DNA of 64,000 bases from Bacillota bacterium (GTDB lineage Bacteria; Bacillota; Sulfobacillia; JAIMAT01), in contig JASBVS010000033.1 in assembly GCA_029960955.1 (NCBI GenBank), positions 28,426 to 92,425 of the forward strand, given 5' to 3'. The position numbers were made by a program, and so were the translations under genes. Shown here one piece after another: positions 40,348 to 50,560 of the stretch; within the stretch, counting starts at the first letter, position 1, and every line of letters begins with the position of its first letter. The notes under the pieces were generated by a model. That model did no database searches. It was not told the origin of the DNA and was given only the letters and a program-made list of their open reading frames with translations.

Positions 40348-41271
40348 TCACGGGTGGCCGGCCAGTCGCAAGGTCAGAGACGGCGGCGGTTGATCGGTGT
40401 GGTGCTGGACCAAGCCGGCGTAATACCGCGTGCCGGCCGTCGTCCGGATCTCGATCCGCGCGCCGCCTTTCTCCTGGGTCACGACGAGGCCCGACCAGAA
40501 CTCTTCCCGCTGCGGCTTCAGCTCTTGAGGGACTCCGCTTGCAACCGTCACGTTGTCGAAGTACACGGTGAGGACCCTGCTCGCACGGTCATAGCTGACG
40601 TGCACCATAGGAATGTCCGTGGTGGCGGCGTAATACAGGTCTTCCTTGCCCTTGATGGGGCCGAACGTAAACTGGATCTCTGCCGGGCCGTAGGATATCC
40701 GTGTGAGGGCCTCTATTTTCCAATGGCCGAACTTTATCGCCGTGCTGACAGGAAGGAAGATCGGCGTCTCGGTTGCAACCCATTCGCCGTTCTGCCATGC
40801 GACCTCCAGGGTGAACGGAGGTACGGTCGAACCGTCGGCGTCATTCCCACCATTTGCCCGAAAGTAAATGTGATCGCGGTCGGCCATGCGCTCGAGGGTG
40901 ACGAAGTACGAGTCGGTCGGCAGCATGACCCGTTCGCCAGTCTTCAGGTCGTACCACCAGAATCTGGGCGCAAGGCTCGGACTCTCGGGCACGGCGGCCT
41001 CGACGACCGCGGCGTCGCGCGCCCGATCCACGGTCAGCGAGACGATCCTGCCTTGGTCGAAGTGGCTTCGGATGTAGTCGACGCTGATCGGCCCGGGAGA
41101 CGCCCCTTGCTCACCCGGAGCTCCACCCGTGGCCGTCGCGCCGGACCCGTTGGATGCTCCCGGGCCATTGGTCGCGGAACGGTCGGGCGCCGCGCCCGAG
41201 CACGCCGCCAGCGCCACCGCCAGGAACGCCACCGCCAAACCCGTGAGGCCGCGCTGCCGCGTGCGGAACAT
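40348..41271 (-). CDS. Predicted lipoprotein of unknown function
   Basis: MFRTRQRGLTGLAVAFLAVALAACSG: signal peptide with lipobox; Gly/Ser/Ala-rich linker; remaining sequence not assigned. Confidence 0.75.
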   Translation of the reverse strand: MFRTRQRGLTGLAVAFLAVALAACSGAAPDRSATNGPGASNGSGATATGGAPGEQGASPGPISVDYIRSHFDQGRIVSLTVDRARDAAVVEAAVPESPSLAPRFWWYDLKTGERVMLPTDSYFVTLERMADRDHIYFRANGGNDADGSTVPPFTLEVAWQNGEWVATETPIFLPVSTAIKFGHWKIEALTRISYGPAEIQFTFGPIKGKEDLYYAATTDIPMVHVSYDRASRVLTVYFDNVTVASGVPQELKPQREEFWSGLVVTQEKGGARIEIRTTAGTRYYAGLVQHHTDQPPPSLTLRLAGHP

Positions 41272-41439
41272 CGCCGCCTCCTCCCTTCCGAGACGACCGA
41301 CAGCGCCCCTCGGGGGAGCCGGCGGCCATCGCTTTTCGAGCATGACTGCGTCCAGCTCCCCCCCGTTCCCCGTAGCCTCGCAGGAACCGCGGACATGGGC
41401 CGGACGGCAACGACTCACGGCGACCACGGCTTCCTGCCG

Positions 41440-42165
41440 TCAGCCGGTTGCCTTCTGGTGCGCGGCGTCGGCGGTGGAGTGGGCGGCGGCGCTGGCCAGG
41501 TTGATGACCACGAAGCCGACGTAGAGGACGACGAAGCCGAGCGACATCAACGGCCAGAACCAGAACGGCTGGCCGAGCCGCGCCAGCGAGCCGGCCGCGC
41601 CCAGGAGGATGGTGCCCGCGGCGATCAGCGCGTTCCCTTCCGTGAAGGCGCTGCTGGCCTGCCTGCGGTAGAGCTGCCAGGCCGAGAGGAGCGCGAGTCC
41701 GGCCACCGCCACCAGGCCGAAGGTGTTGAGGAGGATGAGGAGGATCAGGGCGGGCGGATTCTGCGTCAAGCCGAGGACCTCGGTGCCCGGTCCGCCGTCG
41801 AGGCGCGCCACCGCGGCCGCGTCGCCCGGCGTGAGGAAGAGCTCGACCGCCCCCACCAGGGAGAGGAGGAGCACCACGCCGAGGATCGGGCGCGCCCAGC
41901 GCCCGCCGCGGTCGTGGAGAAAGACGCTGCCCAGGCCCAGGTAGGCCGCCATCAGCATGGCGCCGAAGAGGTAGTAGACGCGGAACCAGGCCAGACTTCC
42001 CGTCTCCAGCGCCAGGACGTAGCCCGCCGCCCCCAGGAAGCCCATGGCGAGCGAGACCGTCCAGATCAGCTGGTAGGGCCGTCGCCGCTCGAGGTACTGC
42101 CGCAGCGTTCCGTAGCCGAAGGCCGCGCAGACCAGCGCCACGATGAGCGGGTAGACGAGGAGCAC
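41440..42165 (-). CDS. Multi-TM membrane protein of unknown function (about 7 TM)
   Basis: Hydrophobic profile; adjacent to cupredoxin-like lipoprotein gene. Confidence 0.72.
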   Translation of the reverse strand: MLLVYPLIVALVCAAFGYGTLRQYLERRRPYQLIWTVSLAMGFLGAAGYVLALETGSLAWFRVYYLFGAMLMAAYLGLGSVFLHDRGGRWARPILGVVLLLSLVGAVELFLTPGDAAAVARLDGGPGTEVLGLTQNPPALILLILLNTFGLVAVAGLALLSAWQLYRRQASSAFTEGNALIAAGTILLGAAGSLARLGQPFWFWPLMSLGFVVLYVGFVVINLASAAAHSTADAAHQKATG

Positions 42166-42207
42166 GGTCCCCGCCCCCTTCCTTCCAACCAGGGTTCGTC
42201 GCTATCG

Positions 42208-42651
42208 CTATCTTAGCGCGCTCGAACCCTCTCCCGGCGAACCGCCGGCCGAGCGGGCGCCTCCCCCTCCCTGCTTCGGCTCGACGATCAGGAGGGCGCG
42301 CATGGAGCGGCAGGGGGCGCCGCAGTCGACGTCGTTCCGGATCGTGTACGTGCCCGGGCGCTGCGGCGTGAAGCGGATCTCGGAGCGGCCTCCGGCCGGC
42401 ACCCGGGCGCGCAGGTCGAGCCCGTCGACGCGGAAGCCGTAGGCGCGCTGGTCGTACGCCTTGATGTCGATGCGGACCGGGGTGCCCGCGCGCACGCGGA
42501 TGGTGGCCGGATCGTAGTAGTAGGGATGCGCCGTCACCACCGTCCGCTGCTCCACGGGCAACGAGGAGCAGGCGGCGGCCTGCAGGAGGAGGCCCGCCAG
42601 GAGAGCGATGAGGAAGAGAGGCCCGGGGCCGGGCCGGTCGGATCGCCACAT
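42208..42651 (-). CDS. Cupredoxin-like lipoprotein
   Basis: Lipobox LLQAAACSS; YYYDPATIRVRAGTPVRIDIKAYDQRAYGFRVDGLDLRARVPAGGRSEIRFTPQRPGTYTIRNDVDCGAPCRSMRALLIV resembles the COX2/CuA fold. Confidence 0.78.
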   Translation of the reverse strand: MWRSDRPGPGPLFLIALLAGLLLQAAACSSLPVEQRTVVTAHPYYYDPATIRVRAGTPVRIDIKAYDQRAYGFRVDGLDLRARVPAGGRSEIRFTPQRPGTYTIRNDVDCGAPCRSMRALLIVEPKQGGGGARSAGGSPGEGSSALR

Positions 42652-42726
42652 CCGTTCCCACCTCCAGCCCCAGCCCTTCCCCCCGCCCGCTCCGGCTATT
42701 CCCCCTCCCGCGGCGCCGCGGCCGCC

Positions 42727-44205
42727 TCAGCGGTCGATCTGCGCCCGCTGCAGCCGGCCGCTGTAGTCGACGTAGACGGCCTTCCACTCCGTGTAGACCT
42801 CGAGGGCGGCCCGCCCCGCCTCGCGGTGGCCGTTGCCCGTGCCGCGCATGCCGCCGAAGGGCAGCTGGATCTCGGCGCCGATGGTGCCGGCGTTGACGTA
42901 GACGATGCCGGTGGCCAGGTCGCGGATGGCCTTGAAGGCCTTGTTGACGTCGCGCGTGTAGATGCTGGAGGAGAGGCCGTACTCGACCCCGTTGTTCACC
43001 TCGATCGCCTCCTCCAGCGAGTCGACCGGGATGATCGAGAGGACCGGGCCGAAGATCTCCTCCTGGGCGATGCGGAAGCGCGGCCCCACGCGGTCGAAGA
43101 GGGTCGGCTCGTAGAAGAAGCCCTTCGCCAGCTCGCCCGTGGTGACCGGGCGGCCGCCCGTCACCAGCACGGCCCCTTCCTCCTGGCCGATCCGGACGTA
43201 GCGCTCCACCTTCTCCACGGCGCGGCGGTTGATGAGGGGTCCCACCTCGGTGCCGGGGTCGAGGCCGTTGCCGAGGCGAAGCTTGCGGGCGCCTTCCTTC
43301 AGCCGTTCCACCAGCTCGTCGTGGACGCCGCGCTGGACGATGACGCGCGAGCCGGCGGTGCAGCGCTGGCCCGTCGTCCCGAAGGCGCTCCAGAGGATCC
43401 CCTGGACGGCCAGGTCGAGATCGGCGTCGTCCAGCACCGTGATGGCGTTCTTGCCGCCCAGCTCCAGGTGGTAGCGCTTCATCTGCTCCGCGGCGGTCCG
43501 CGCGACGTGACGGCCGACGGTGTTGGAGCCGGTGAAGGAGACCAGGTCCACGCCGGGATGGCGGAGAAGCGCGTCGCCCACCGCCTCGCCCGAGCCGAAG
43601 ACGACGTTGAGGACGCCGGGCGGCAGGCCGGCCTCCTCCAGGATCCGGGCCAGCAGGTAACCGAGAAGCGGGGCGTCGCTGGCCGGTTTGAAGACGGCGG
43701 TGTTGCCGGCCACCAGCGCCGGCATCAGCTTCCAGGTGGCGATGGAGAAGGGGAAGTTCCAGGGGGTGATGGCCGCGACCACGCCGATCGGGTCGCGCTG
43801 GGCCATGGCGAACTTGTCGGGGCTCTCCGCCGGCACCACCTCGCCGGCCAGGCGGCGGCCCTCGCCCGCCATGTAGAAGGTCATGTCGATGCCTTCCTGG
43901 ACCTCGCCGCGCGACTCGGTCAGCACCTTTCCCATGTCGCGCGTCATGGCGCGCGACAGCTCCTCCTTCCGCTCCGCCATCAGCTGGGCGGCGCGGAAGA
44001 GGATCTCGGCCCGCCGCGGCGCCGGGAAGAGGCGCCAGGAGCGGTAGGCCTCGCGCGCGGCCTGGACGGCGCGGTCGACGTCTTCCGGGCTCGAGGCCGG
44101 CACCTCGGCCACCACCTCGCCCGTGGCGGGGTCGATGCTGGGAAAGGTCTCGCCGCCCGAGGCGTCGACCCAGTGGCCGCCGATCAGGTTCTGCAGGCGC
44201 TCCAA
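42727..44205 (-). CDS. Aldehyde dehydrogenase family protein (TTG start)
   Basis: [59 protein letters not shown] (catalytic Cys), [11 protein letters not shown]. Confidence 0.95.
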   Translation of the reverse strand: MERLQNLIGGHWVDASGGETFPSIDPATGEVVAEVPASSPEDVDRAVQAAREAYRSWRLFPAPRRAEILFRAAQLMAERKEELSRAMTRDMGKVLTESRGEVQEGIDMTFYMAGEGRRLAGEVVPAESPDKFAMAQRDPIGVVAAITPWNFPFSIATWKLMPALVAGNTAVFKPASDAPLLGYLLARILEEAGLPPGVLNVVFGSGEAVGDALLRHPGVDLVSFTGSNTVGRHVARTAAEQMKRYHLELGGKNAITVLDDADLDLAVQGILWSAFGTTGQRCTAGSRVIVQRGVHDELVERLKEGARKLRLGNGLDPGTEVGPLINRRAVEKVERYVRIGQEEGAVLVTGGRPVTTGELAKGFFYEPTLFDRVGPRFRIAQEEIFGPVLSIIPVDSLEEAIEVNNGVEYGLSSSIYTRDVNKAFKAIRDLATGIVYVNAGTIGAEIQLPFGGMRGTGNGHREAGRAALEVYTEWKAVYVDYSGRLQRAQIDR

Positions 44206-44302
44206 CGAAGATCCCCCCTTCGGTCGTCTCGGCCGACCCGCAGGAAGGGATTTCGCCGCGCCGGCCGGGCCGCCTCCCGCGCCGCCGGGCGCGCCTGGAA
44301 CG

Positions 44303-44695
44303 CTAGAGCGCGACGCCCAGCATGCCGCCCAGCGCCCCCAGCGCCAGGCCGAGCCCTGCATCCCGCAGGAGCGTGCCGCCCATGCCGGCCCCGCCCGCCG
44401 CCCAGTCGACGAGGAGGAGCAGGAGCACGTAACCCAGGCCCGCGAGGCCGCCGTGCAGCCAGCCCATCTGCTCGGCCGACCGCCCCGCCGCCATCCCGCC
44501 CGCCAGCGGCGCCAGGAGGCCGGCGAAGAAGCCGCTCCGGGCCAGGACCGGGTCGCTCAGGCGGCTGAAGTGGGCGACCAGCGTCAGCGCGACGGCCAGC
44601 AGGCCCGCGGTCAGGAAGGCGAACAGGAGGCCGCGCAGGAGAGCCCACGGCGAGATCGCACGCGGCGCGCCGCCCGGCTCGCTTCTCGTCCGCAC
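44303..44695 (-). CDS. TIGR04086-like small membrane protein
   Basis: Four TM segments (LLRGLLFAFLTAGLLAVALTLVAHFSRLSDP...); GTG start at 44695. Confidence 0.65.
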   Translation of the reverse strand: MRTRSEPGGAPRAISPWALLRGLLFAFLTAGLLAVALTLVAHFSRLSDPVLARSGFFAGLLAPLAGGMAAGRSAEQMGWLHGGLAGLGYVLLLLLVDWAAGGAGMGGTLLRDAGLGLALGALGGMLGVAL

Positions 44696-44862
44696 CCGAT
44701 CTCCCCCCTCCGCTCCTATGCGCGGAGGGGGCCGTCCCATGCCGGCCGCGGGACGGCGAGAGGCCGGTCCGCCTTCCGGCAGACCGGCCCCTCCGGGGCC
44801 TGGGCGCCCGGGCCGCCCGGTCCCTGGCGCGCCTTCGATCGCGTGCTGTCGCGGATCGCGCG

Positions 44863-45078
44863 CTATCGCGGTCGGCCGAGCCGCTCCTCGGCGAAACGGA
44901 TCATGCGGCGCACCATCTGCCCGCCGATCCGTCCCGTCTCGCGGGTGGTCATCTTCTCCCACCCGCGCCGGCGGATGTCGTCGCGCAGGCCCAGCTCGTC
45001 CGCCACTTCGTACTTCAGCCGGTCGAGCTCTTCCTCGGCCTGAGGGTTCTCGACGCGACGGCTTGGACGCCTCGCCAT
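44863..45078 (-). CDS. Alpha/beta-type small acid-soluble spore protein
   Basis: LDRLKYEVADELGLRDDIRRRGWEKMTTRETGRIGGQMVRRMI matches the SASP signature. Confidence 0.92.
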   Translation of the reverse strand: MARRPSRRVENPQAEEELDRLKYEVADELGLRDDIRRRGWEKMTTRETGRIGGQMVRRMIRFAEERLGRPR

Positions 45079-45151
45079 CTCGGACCCCCCTCGTGTCGGG
45101 GCGCGCCGCCGACGATCTTACGATGCGCCCGCGGCGAGGTAGCTACTCGCG

Positions 45152-48037
45152 TCAGATCCCGGCGGCCGAGCCGGCGGAAGGCGCGGCTGCATCGCCCAGC
45201 CAGGCGGCGACGCGCTCGATCACCTCCGCCGAGGAGGCGACCAGCAGCTCGGGTCCGGGCAACGATTCGAGGAAAAGCCTTCCATACCGCTTGCGCGCGT
45301 CGACGAGGCGCGAGTCGAGCACCACCACCGCACCGCGGTCGCTGGCGCGGCGGATGAGGCGGCCGAAGCCCTGCTTGAAGCGGATGACGGCGTCGGGCAC
45401 CGCCACGCTCAGGAAACCGTTGCCGCCCGCCCGGTCGCAGAGTTCGCTGCGCGCGGCCAGGATGGGCGAGGTGGGCGGCGCGAAGGGCAGCTTGACCATC
45501 ACCACGCAGCTGAGCGCCTCGCCGGGGATGTCGACGCCCTCCCAGAAGCTGCTGGAGCCGAAGACGACGCTCCCCTGGTCGGCGCGCAGCGCCTCGGCCA
45601 GGCGGCTGCGGCTGCCGTCGAGCCCCTGGGCCAGGAGCTCGACGCCCTCCGCCTCCAGGCGGGGCTTGAGGCGGAAGTAGACCGTGCGCAGCATGCGGTG
45701 CGAGGTGAAGAGGACGAGCGTCCGCCCCCCGGTCCGGCGCAGGAGCGCCTCGAGGAAGCGGGCCACCGCCCCCGAGGCCTCGGGCTCGCGGCCCAGGTCG
45801 GGCATGTCGTCGGGAACGGCGAGCAGCGCCTGCTCGCGGTAGCGGAAGGGCGACTCCACCGTCAGCCTCTCCAGGCGCGGATCGTCCTCCAGGCCCAGCG
45901 AGGCCAGGAGCGGGGTGAAGTCCCCCGCCACCGTCAGCGTCGCCGAGGTGAGGACGACGGTCTCCAGCTCCTCCCAGAGGTGGCGGCGGAGCAGCGCTCC
46001 CGGCTCGATGGGCGCGGCGGCGAGGACGGGGCTGGCGGAGAGCCGGCCGTTGCGCCGGTGCGTCAGCGGCTCCAGCCAGACCACCGTCGCGGCGGGATCG
46101 GCGCCGAGGATCGTCTCCATCGCCTCCAGCTCCCGCGCCGTCTCGCTCCGCGCCGCCTCCAGCTCCAGCCGGAGCTCGGCGCGCAGCTCCCGGCCGGAGG
46201 CGAGGCGCTGCGCGAGCCGGTCCAGCTCCGCGCCGAGCCGGCCCAGGCGGTCGCGCCAGGTCGCGCCCAGCTCGGCCACCGCACCCTGCCGCCAGAGCTC
46301 GCCCGGCAGCCGCTCCGCCCCCGCGGGACCGGCCTCGGCGCCCGCCTCCGCGCGCAGGCGGGTGGCCAGCGCCTGCCAGAAGAGCCGCCCCGCCTGGCGC
46401 GCTTCCTCGGCCGCCTGCCGGACGCGCTCCACCGCCTCGGCCAGCTCCGGGCCGCCGGCCGGAGCGGTCGCCAGGGCCGCCAGCGCGCCGAGGAGGCCGC
46501 GGCGCCGGGCGAGGAGGCGCTCCGCGTTCTCCTCCGCCTCGTCGGCGGCGAGCCGGACCCCGAAGTGGTAGGCCGCCTGCTCGGCCAGGTGGTGCGCCTC
46601 GTCGATCACCGCGTGCTCGAAGGGCGGCAGCACCTGCCCGCCCGTGGCGTAGTGGGCGAGGAGCAGCGAGTGGTTGACCACCAGGAGGTCGGCCCGCTCC
46701 GCCTCGCGCCGCGCCTTCAGCCAGAAACAGCGGTCGGCCCAGCGGCATTCCGCGCCCAGGCAGGCCTTGGCGTCCACCTCCAGGCGCGGCCAGAGCCGCT
46801 CCTCCTCGCCGTAGAGCGGCGCCTCGCTCCGGTCGCCGCGCCGCGTGCGGGCCAGCCAGCTGCTCAGGCGCGCCAGGGCGGGCCGCTCGCCCTCCTCGAC
46901 GGCCGCGGGGTCGGCGGTCAGGCGCTCCCAGCGGAGCAGGCAGACGTACTGGCTCCGCCCCTTGACGAGCGCGGCGCGGAAGGGGATCGGGAGCTGGCGG
47001 GCGAGCCAGGGCAGCTCCTTCTCCCAGAGCTGCTCCTGGAGGTTGACGGTGTGGGTGGCGACCACCACCCGCCGGCGGCGGGCGTGCGCGAAGAGGAGCG
47101 CCGGCACGAGGTAGGCGAGCGACTTGCCCGTGCCGGTCCCCGCCTCCACCACCAGGTGGAGCCCGCGCTGGAAGGCGCGCTCGACGGCCGCGGCCATGGC
47201 CGCCTGGCCGGGCCGCGCCTCGAAGCCCTCCAGGCGGCCGAGGAGGCCGCCCGGCGCGAAGAGCTCGGCCGCCGGGAGCGCCCGCGCCTCCCCCCCGCCC
47301 CCGGTCCCGCGACCGGCGAGGAAGAAGGCCCGCCCCGAGCACGCCTCCGCCTCCGCTTCCTCCTCCCCGCTCTCCGGCGCCAGGATCACCCGCGGCCGGC
47401 CGGCGGCTGCGCCCGGCCCGGCCGGGGCGGAGCCGGGCCGGCCTTCGAGCAGGAGGTCGGCGAGCGGCGAGCTGGTCGGCAGAAGCCAGGCGAGGAGCGT
47501 CTCGCGCAGCTCCGGGGAGAGCGCCTCCAGCCGCTCCAGGAGCCGGGCGAAGAGGAGCGCGGTCGCCTCGGCGTCGGCGGCCGCGTCGTGCGCGCGCTGC
47601 AGGCTCAGCCCGTAGGCCCGGGCCAGCTGGCCCAGCTGGTGGCCCGGGAGGAGCGGGTCGACCAGCCGCGCCAGCTCCAGGGTGTCGTAGCAGCGGTTGG
47701 CCAGCGGGGGGAGCCCTTCCTCGGTCATGGCGCGGTCGAGGAAGGCCAGGTCGAAGGCGGCGTTGTGCGCCACCAGGGGATCGTCGCCGGCGAAGGCGGC
47801 GAAGTCGCGCAGCGCCTCGGCCGCGGGCGGCGCCGCGCGCAGCGCCTCCGGGCGGAGGCCGGTCAGGCGGAGCACCGCCAGGGGCAGCTCGCCGTCGAAG
47901 CGGAGGAGGCGGTCGAAGCGCTGGCGGACGCTTCCTCCCTCCCAGCGGACCGCGCCCAGCTGGAGGATCCGGTCGCGCGCCGGGTCGAGCCCGCTGGTCT
48001 CGGTGTCAAAGGCGACGAAGCGTTTCGAGACGGCCAC
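45152..48037 (-). CDS. dinG: DinG-family helicase with N-terminal DnaQ-like exonuclease domain
   Basis: VAFDTETSGLDPARDRILQLGAVRWEGG, VVEAGTGTGKSLAYLVPAL, VIDEAHHL, VVVLDSRLVDARKRYGRLFLESLP. Confidence 0.95.
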   Translation of the reverse strand: MAVSKRFVAFDTETSGLDPARDRILQLGAVRWEGGSVRQRFDRLLRFDGELPLAVLRLTGLRPEALRAAPPAAEALRDFAAFAGDDPLVAHNAAFDLAFLDRAMTEEGLPPLANRCYDTLELARLVDPLLPGHQLGQLARAYGLSLQRAHDAAADAEATALLFARLLERLEALSPELRETLLAWLLPTSSPLADLLLEGRPGSAPAGPGAAAGRPRVILAPESGEEEAEAEACSGRAFFLAGRGTGGGGEARALPAAELFAPGGLLGRLEGFEARPGQAAMAAAVERAFQRGLHLVVEAGTGTGKSLAYLVPALLFAHARRRRVVVATHTVNLQEQLWEKELPWLARQLPIPFRAALVKGRSQYVCLLRWERLTADPAAVEEGERPALARLSSWLARTRRGDRSEAPLYGEEERLWPRLEVDAKACLGAECRWADRCFWLKARREAERADLLVVNHSLLLAHYATGGQVLPPFEHAVIDEAHHLAEQAAYHFGVRLAADEAEENAERLLARRRGLLGALAALATAPAGGPELAEAVERVRQAAEEARQAGRLFWQALATRLRAEAGAEAGPAGAERLPGELWRQGAVAELGATWRDRLGRLGAELDRLAQRLASGRELRAELRLELEAARSETARELEAMETILGADPAATVVWLEPLTHRRNGRLSASPVLAAAPIEPGALLRRHLWEELETVVLTSATLTVAGDFTPLLASLGLEDDPRLERLTVESPFRYREQALLAVPDDMPDLGREPEASGAVARFLEALLRRTGGRTLVLFTSHRMLRTVYFRLKPRLEAEGVELLAQGLDGSRSRLAEALRADQGSVVFGSSSFWEGVDIPGEALSCVVMVKLPFAPPTSPILAARSELCDRAGGNGFLSVAVPDAVIRFKQGFGRLIRRASDRGAVVVLDSRLVDARKRYGRLFLESLPGPELLVASSAEVIERVAAWLGDAAAPSAGSAAGI

Positions 48038-48482
48038 CCCCGGCCCATTGTAACGTCCTCTCGGCCAGGGCCACCGCCACCGCCACCGGCAGGCAGAACT
48101 GGAGGACGGCCAGGCGGGCGTAGGCGAGCGACGCCCAGAAGCCGCGCCAGGGAACCGGGTTGGAGCTGAGCACGGCCAGCACGTAGCCCAGCGAGGCGAG
48201 GAGTCCGCCCGCGAGGCCGCGCAGCCAGGGCGGGAGCCGCCAGGGCAGGAGGAGCGCCAGCTCGCCGAGACCCAGCCCCAGCACCCCCAGCAGCAGGAAG
48301 AGCGGCAGCAGCGGCCCCTCGGCGCCGCTGAAGAGCGCCCGCAGGAGGTAGGCCCAGTAGGCCGGGGCGAAGAGCTCGCGCCCCGCGCTCAGGCCGAGGA
48401 AGAGGAGGAGCGCGGCGAGGCCGGCCGCCACCCCGCCGAGGAGCAACGTGACCAGATGGCGCGCCGCCGACACGCCCCCCAC
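48006..48482 (-). CDS. Hypothetical membrane protein
   Basis: About 4 TM helices; overlaps dinG start. Confidence 0.55.
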   Translation of the reverse strand: MGGVSAARHLVTLLLGGVAAGLAALLLFLGLSAGRELFAPAYWAYLLRALFSGAEGPLLPLFLLLGVLGLGLGELALLLPWRLPPWLRGLAGGLLASLGYVLAVLSSNPVPWRGFWASLAYARLAVLQFCLPVAVAVALAERTLQWAGGGRLETLRRL

Positions 48483-48551
48483 CTGCCTCTGCGCCTCGCT
48501 ACCCGAGCCTATGGCAGCGGGCGCCCTTCCATGCCTCGGCGCGGGCGGGCC

Positions 48552-49205
48552 TCAGAGGTCCAGGCCCAGGTGGGCGGTGTCGTTCCAGCGCAGGAGGCGG
48601 CTGCGGCGGAGATCGTCGGGCTGCAGGTCGAGCACGCTGAGCGAGGTGTTGTCCAGCACGAGGCGGTAGCGCTGGTGCAGGTTCCACCCCATCAGGTAGG
48701 AAGCGATCACCTTGATCGTCCCCCCGTGCGAGACGAGGAGGAGCGCGCCCCGCCGGCCTTCCTCCGCCTCCGGCTCCTCCAGCGCTGCCAGCGCCCGGCG
48801 GAGCGCGCCCACCGCCCGCGCCTCCAGCTGGGCGAGCGTCTCGCCGCCCGTGGGCGCGTGGCGGGTGGCGTCCTCGACGTAGAGGCGCCAGTCGTCGGCG
48901 TAGCGGGCCTGGATCTCCTCGCGGGTCAGCCCCTCCCAGGCGCCGAAGGACATCTCGCGCAGGTCGCGGTCGACGCGCACCTCGAGGCCGTGCGGGCGGG
49001 CCAGCACCCGGGCCGTCTCCAGCGCGCGGGAGAGGTCGGAGGACCAGACGGCGGCCACCGGCACCGGCGCCAGCCGCCCGGCCAGCGCCTCGGCCTGGCG
49101 GCGGCCCTGCTCGCTCAGCGGGACGTCGGTGTGGCCCTGGTAGCGCCCGCTCTGGTTGAAGAGCGTCTCGCCGTGTCGCACCAGGAGGAGGCGGCGCCGG
49201 GGCAA
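48552..49205 (-). CDS. Histidine phosphatase family protein
   Basis: LLLVRHGETLFNQSGRYQGHTDVPLSEQGRRQAEALA; VSHGGTIKVIASYLMG. Confidence 0.93.
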   Translation of the reverse strand: MPRRRLLLVRHGETLFNQSGRYQGHTDVPLSEQGRRQAEALAGRLAPVPVAAVWSSDLSRALETARVLARPHGLEVRVDRDLREMSFGAWEGLTREEIQARYADDWRLYVEDATRHAPTGGETLAQLEARAVGALRRALAALEEPEAEEGRRGALLLVSHGGTIKVIASYLMGWNLHQRYRLVLDNTSLSVLDLQPDDLRRSRLLRWNDTAHLGLDL

Positions 49206-49208
49206 GGG

Positions 49209-50558
49209 TCAGCCTTCCTCCCGCGTCAGGAAGGCCGCCCGGCGCGTGACCTCGTGTCGGAGCCGCTCCACGTCCACCGTGCGGACGCGCCCGTCCTCGA
49301 CCACCTTCCTCCCGGCCACCCAGACGGCTTCCACCGCCGCCGGCTCGGCCGAGTAGACCAGCGCCGAGAAGGGGTCGAAGTGCGGCCAGAGCGCCGGCGA
49401 GCGCGCGGGGTCGACGAGGACCGCGTCGCAGGCCTTGCCCGCCTCGAGGCTGCCGATCTCGTCCGCCCAGCCCAGGGCCCGCGCGCTCTCCAGCGTCGCC
49501 ATGGCGAAGGCCTCGCGCGCCGGCAGCGCGGAGGCGTCGTCGAGGCGGACCTTCTGCAGGACGGAGGCCAGGCGCATCTCCTCGAACATCTCCAGGCGGT
49601 TGGTGCTGGCCGCCCCGTCGGTGCCCAGGCCGACGGTCACCCCCGCCCGCCGCATCTCGACCACCGGGGCGATGCCGCTGGCCAGCTTCAGGTTGGAGAC
49701 GGGGTTGTGGGCGACGCCGACCCGGTGCTCGGCCAGGAGCTCGATGTCGCGGGGGCTCACCTTGACGCAGTGCGCCGCCAGACAGCCCACCTGGAAGAGG
49801 CCGGTCTCGGCGCAGACCTCCGCCGGGCTCTTCCCGTACGTCGCCTGGCTCCGGCGGTTCTCGTCGTCGTTCTCCGAGAGGTGGATGTGGACCCGGGCGC
49901 CCAGCGCCGCCGCCCGTTCCGCCACCCGCCCCAGGAAGGCGCGCGTGGTGGTGTAGACGCCGTGCGGGCCCAGCATCACCCGGATGCGCCCGCCCGCCGC
50001 GCCGTGCCAGTCGCGGAAGAGCGCCTCCGCCTCGGCCAGCGCGCGCTCGCCGCTCCCGTCGCCCGGCTCCACCATGCCGCGGGCGAGGACGGCGCGGCCG
50101 CCCGCCTCCACCACCGCCCGCGCCGTCTCCTCCATGAAGAAGTACATGTCGGCGAAGGCGGTGACGCCCGCCTCCAGCATCTCCACCGCCGCCAGGAGCG
50201 CCCCCCAGTAGGTGTCCTCCGGCCGGAGCCGCGCCTCGACGGGGAAGATGCGCGTCTCGAGCCAGGGCATCAGGCTCAGGTCGTCGGCGTAGCCGCGCAT
50301 CAGGGTCATGGCGGCATGGGAGTGGGCGTTCACCATCCCCGGCATCAGGAAGCGGCCCCGCGCCCCCACCCTCTCCCCCGCCGGGCGGAGCCGCCAGGCC
50401 GGCGCCTGCGACCGCGCCCCCACCCAGAGGATGCGCGCGGGATCGGCCAGGAGGAGGGCGTCCTCCACCACGCCCAGCTCCGGGTCCACCAGCGTGGCGC
50501 CCTCGATGGCCAGCGCCGCCTCCAGCGGGGGGCTCGCCGCCGCTCGCCGCTCGTCCAT
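49209..50558 (-). CDS. mtaD: 5-methylthioadenosine/S-adenosylhomocysteine deaminase
   Basis: LMPGMVNAHSHAAMTLMRGYADDLSLMPWLETRIFPVEA, HIHLSEN, AAHCVKVSPRDIELLAEHRVGVAHNPVSNLKLASGIAPV, GLGTDGAASTNRLEMFEEMR. Confidence 0.93.
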   Translation of the reverse strand: MDERRAAASPPLEAALAIEGATLVDPELGVVEDALLLADPARILWVGARSQAPAWRLRPAGERVGARGRFLMPGMVNAHSHAAMTLMRGYADDLSLMPWLETRIFPVEARLRPEDTYWGALLAAVEMLEAGVTAFADMYFFMEETARAVVEAGGRAVLARGMVEPGDGSGERALAEAEALFRDWHGAAGGRIRVMLGPHGVYTTTRAFLGRVAERAAALGARVHIHLSENDDENRRSQATYGKSPAEVCAETGLFQVGCLAAHCVKVSPRDIELLAEHRVGVAHNPVSNLKLASGIAPVVEMRRAGVTVGLGTDGAASTNRLEMFEEMRLASVLQKVRLDDASALPAREAFAMATLESARALGWADEIGSLEAGKACDAVLVDPARSPALWPHFDPFSALVYSAEPAAVEAVWVAGRKVVEDGRVRTVDVERLRHEVTRRAAFLTREEG

Positions 50559-50560
50559 CC

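Noticed and set aside
45698-48169. 823-aa plus-strand ORF opposite dinG
   Set aside because: Antisense artefact of high GC; dinG motifs are intact on the minus strand.
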